DNA of 36,390 nt from the NCBI GenBank assembly GCA_903772945.1, contig CAICTM010001133.1, forward strand, positions 1 through 36,390, written 5' to 3'. This stretch comes from Seminavis robusta. Lineage: Eukaryota > Bacillariophyta > Bacillariophyceae > Naviculales > Naviculaceae. Made by a program: the position numbers and the translations under genes. The notes beneath the pieces were generated by a model. The model had not been told where the DNA came from. It worked only from the letters and a program-made list of their open reading frames with translations, and did no database searches. Below are positions 35,314 through 36,390 of the stretch, one piece after another; position 1 is the stretch's first letter; every line of letters begins with the position of its first letter.

Positions 35314-36390
35314 TCAACGTGTGTTAAGTGGAGGGTGGCTCGCTTCCGCTGGGAGCTGGCGTCTTCTTTTTCCTCTGCTTCCCGCTCTTCGTCGGAACTG
35401 GGTATTCGGTAATAGATCGTTTGGAAGTTCGGCAGCTTTCTTCATACCATTGTGGAGTGTCATCATTTGACTATTCGCAGGTGAACTTTGGGCACGTGGT
35501 TCGTGGAACAGGTTGGGACGGGAGATGACGTATTTGTTGCATTGGAACTGGGAATGATTTGCAATAATATTGGAGGTCCAGTATTGAGGATTTGAAAGTG
35601 AAGGCACGGGGATTTATACGGTAAGCTTCTGTAGGAGACTTACCACCGTTCTCCTGCTGGTGCTTTTCAGAAGATTCCCAAGAAGGCTCAAAGGTCATGC
35701 CGGGGGGTAGTGCAAAACCATGGGAAGGGCCAGTGTGGAAGCTTGAAGGCGAACTGGTGGAGTAGAGGTGGGGGCGGGGGATGGTGGCGTGCGTAGTGGT
35801 TGTAATAATGTTGCGAAGGGCACCAGTGATGGCCCCATGCGACCGAAGTCCGATTCATCCAAGGTTGTTTCGGTGAAATCAACGGACGTAAGACGTGAAG
35901 CGGGAGTTGACCACGAGGCCAAATAGAGTACACATGGCCTTGTCGTCCTTGAGGAATTCGGATTACGGTGCGGTATTAGCCTTGACGATCAAGAATCCGT
36001 CACAAGGTAGTCATGATGTCGGAGTGGGTGAGCAGCTACTCCAGGTGTCATGGACTTGTAACACTTGTCCTGTTCGTCGAGAACTAGTAGGGTTCATCCT
36101 TCTTTCCGGGTCGTACACGTATTGCATGTAGGCCGGTTTTAAGGTTTCATTGAACCACTTCAAGGCCTTTCTGGGTTGGGAGCTGGGGTAAGAAACGTTA
36201 CCAGTTTGTTCGTCAATCTTCACCTCTGGGGCACACTGATAACAAAGCCTCTTTGGTCATAAGAATACCGTTTGTGGCCTCGTAATAGGAGCTTTTCCCC
36301 ATCAGCAGAAGCGGGGTCCACCAATTTGGAATACCACTCGATCATGTGCTTGTCAGGGAGGGCTTGAACAAAAGCCATCATGTCTTTGGT
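35314..36390 (-). pseudogene. Fragmented coding relic running off the right edge
   Basis: The minus strand is coding-like but changes frame repeatedly. From the edge it reads MMAFVQALPDKHMIEWYSKL and VDPASADGEKL, then a second frame YYEATNGILMTKEALLSVC. A third frame follows with VKIDEQTGNVSYP, ALKWFNETLKPAYMQYVYDP and SSRRTGQVLQV (stop at 36011). Further down, Pro/Thr-rich frames (SVDFTETTLDESDFGRMGP) and a basic end (FRRRAGSRGKRRRQLPAE) appear. Each break needs only one or two bases. It is either a decayed gene or a real one with sequence errors. I do not recognise the family; the gene start lies beyond 36390. Confidence 0.4.

Overview
This is nuclear eukaryotic DNA. Genes are spaced, lie on both strands, carry short GT-AG introns of about 60-160 nt, and are separated by 0.3-2 kb of intergenic sequence rich in simple repeats. 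The protein set points to a diatom, probably a raphid pennate, though that assignment is inference. It includes a PT-repeat-stalk membrane protein, a GT90 (CAP10-like) glycosyltransferase, a P4H-like 2OG oxygenase, a secreted S1/V8-like protease, a SYTANLAAF-type ionotropic glutamate receptor and an FG-rich BTB protein. No rRNA, tRNA, CRISPR or prokaryotic operon structure was seen.

Layout. Positions 1-4.6 kb are gene-poor: simple repeats, a decayed coding patch with a KOW-like basic segment (3064-3696), a Pro/Gln-rich relic on the minus strand (about 1.5-2.4 kb) and a ~120-nt fold-back. At 4.7-7.7 kb a TMEM208/SND2-like ER protein (-) is head-to-head with a basic phosphosite-repeat protein (+). 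At 8.4-10.5 kb is an FG-rich protein with a GLEBS-like segment and a C-terminal BTB/BACK-like region (+). At 11.0-13.0 kb is a two-exon GT90 enzyme (-), and at 14.0-16.3 kb a two-exon 2OG-Fe(II) oxygenase with TPR-like helices (+). At 16.3-17.0 kb lies a rearranged patch: a truncated minus-strand gene end abutting an inverted scrap of PT-repeat coding sequence. At 17.0-20.9 kb is a 1278-aa type II membrane protein with a ~730-residue PT stalk (-). At 22.0-27.1 kb is a VOC/glyoxalase-like domain fused to about 30 tandem ~36-39-residue repeats (-), broken by indels in its most uniform part. At 28.1-28.7 kb is a small coiled-coil protein (-), at 29.3-31.6 kb an ionotropic glutamate receptor (-), and at 33.4-35.0 kb a secreted trypsin-fold protease (-). 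At 35.3-36.4 kb is a fragmented minus-strand coding relic that runs off the right edge.

The genes look like independent transcription units, not a pathway. Several concern the secretory route or cell surface: TMEM208-like protein, GT90, 2OG oxygenase, PT-stalk protein, glutamate receptor and protease. The most unusual proteins are the FG/GLEBS/BTB combination, the VOC-repeat fusion and the multi-site R-x-x-S-x-P protein. Intergenic and intronic DNA repeatedly carries short palindromic words built from GGTACC, TACCGGTA and CTAGCTAG.
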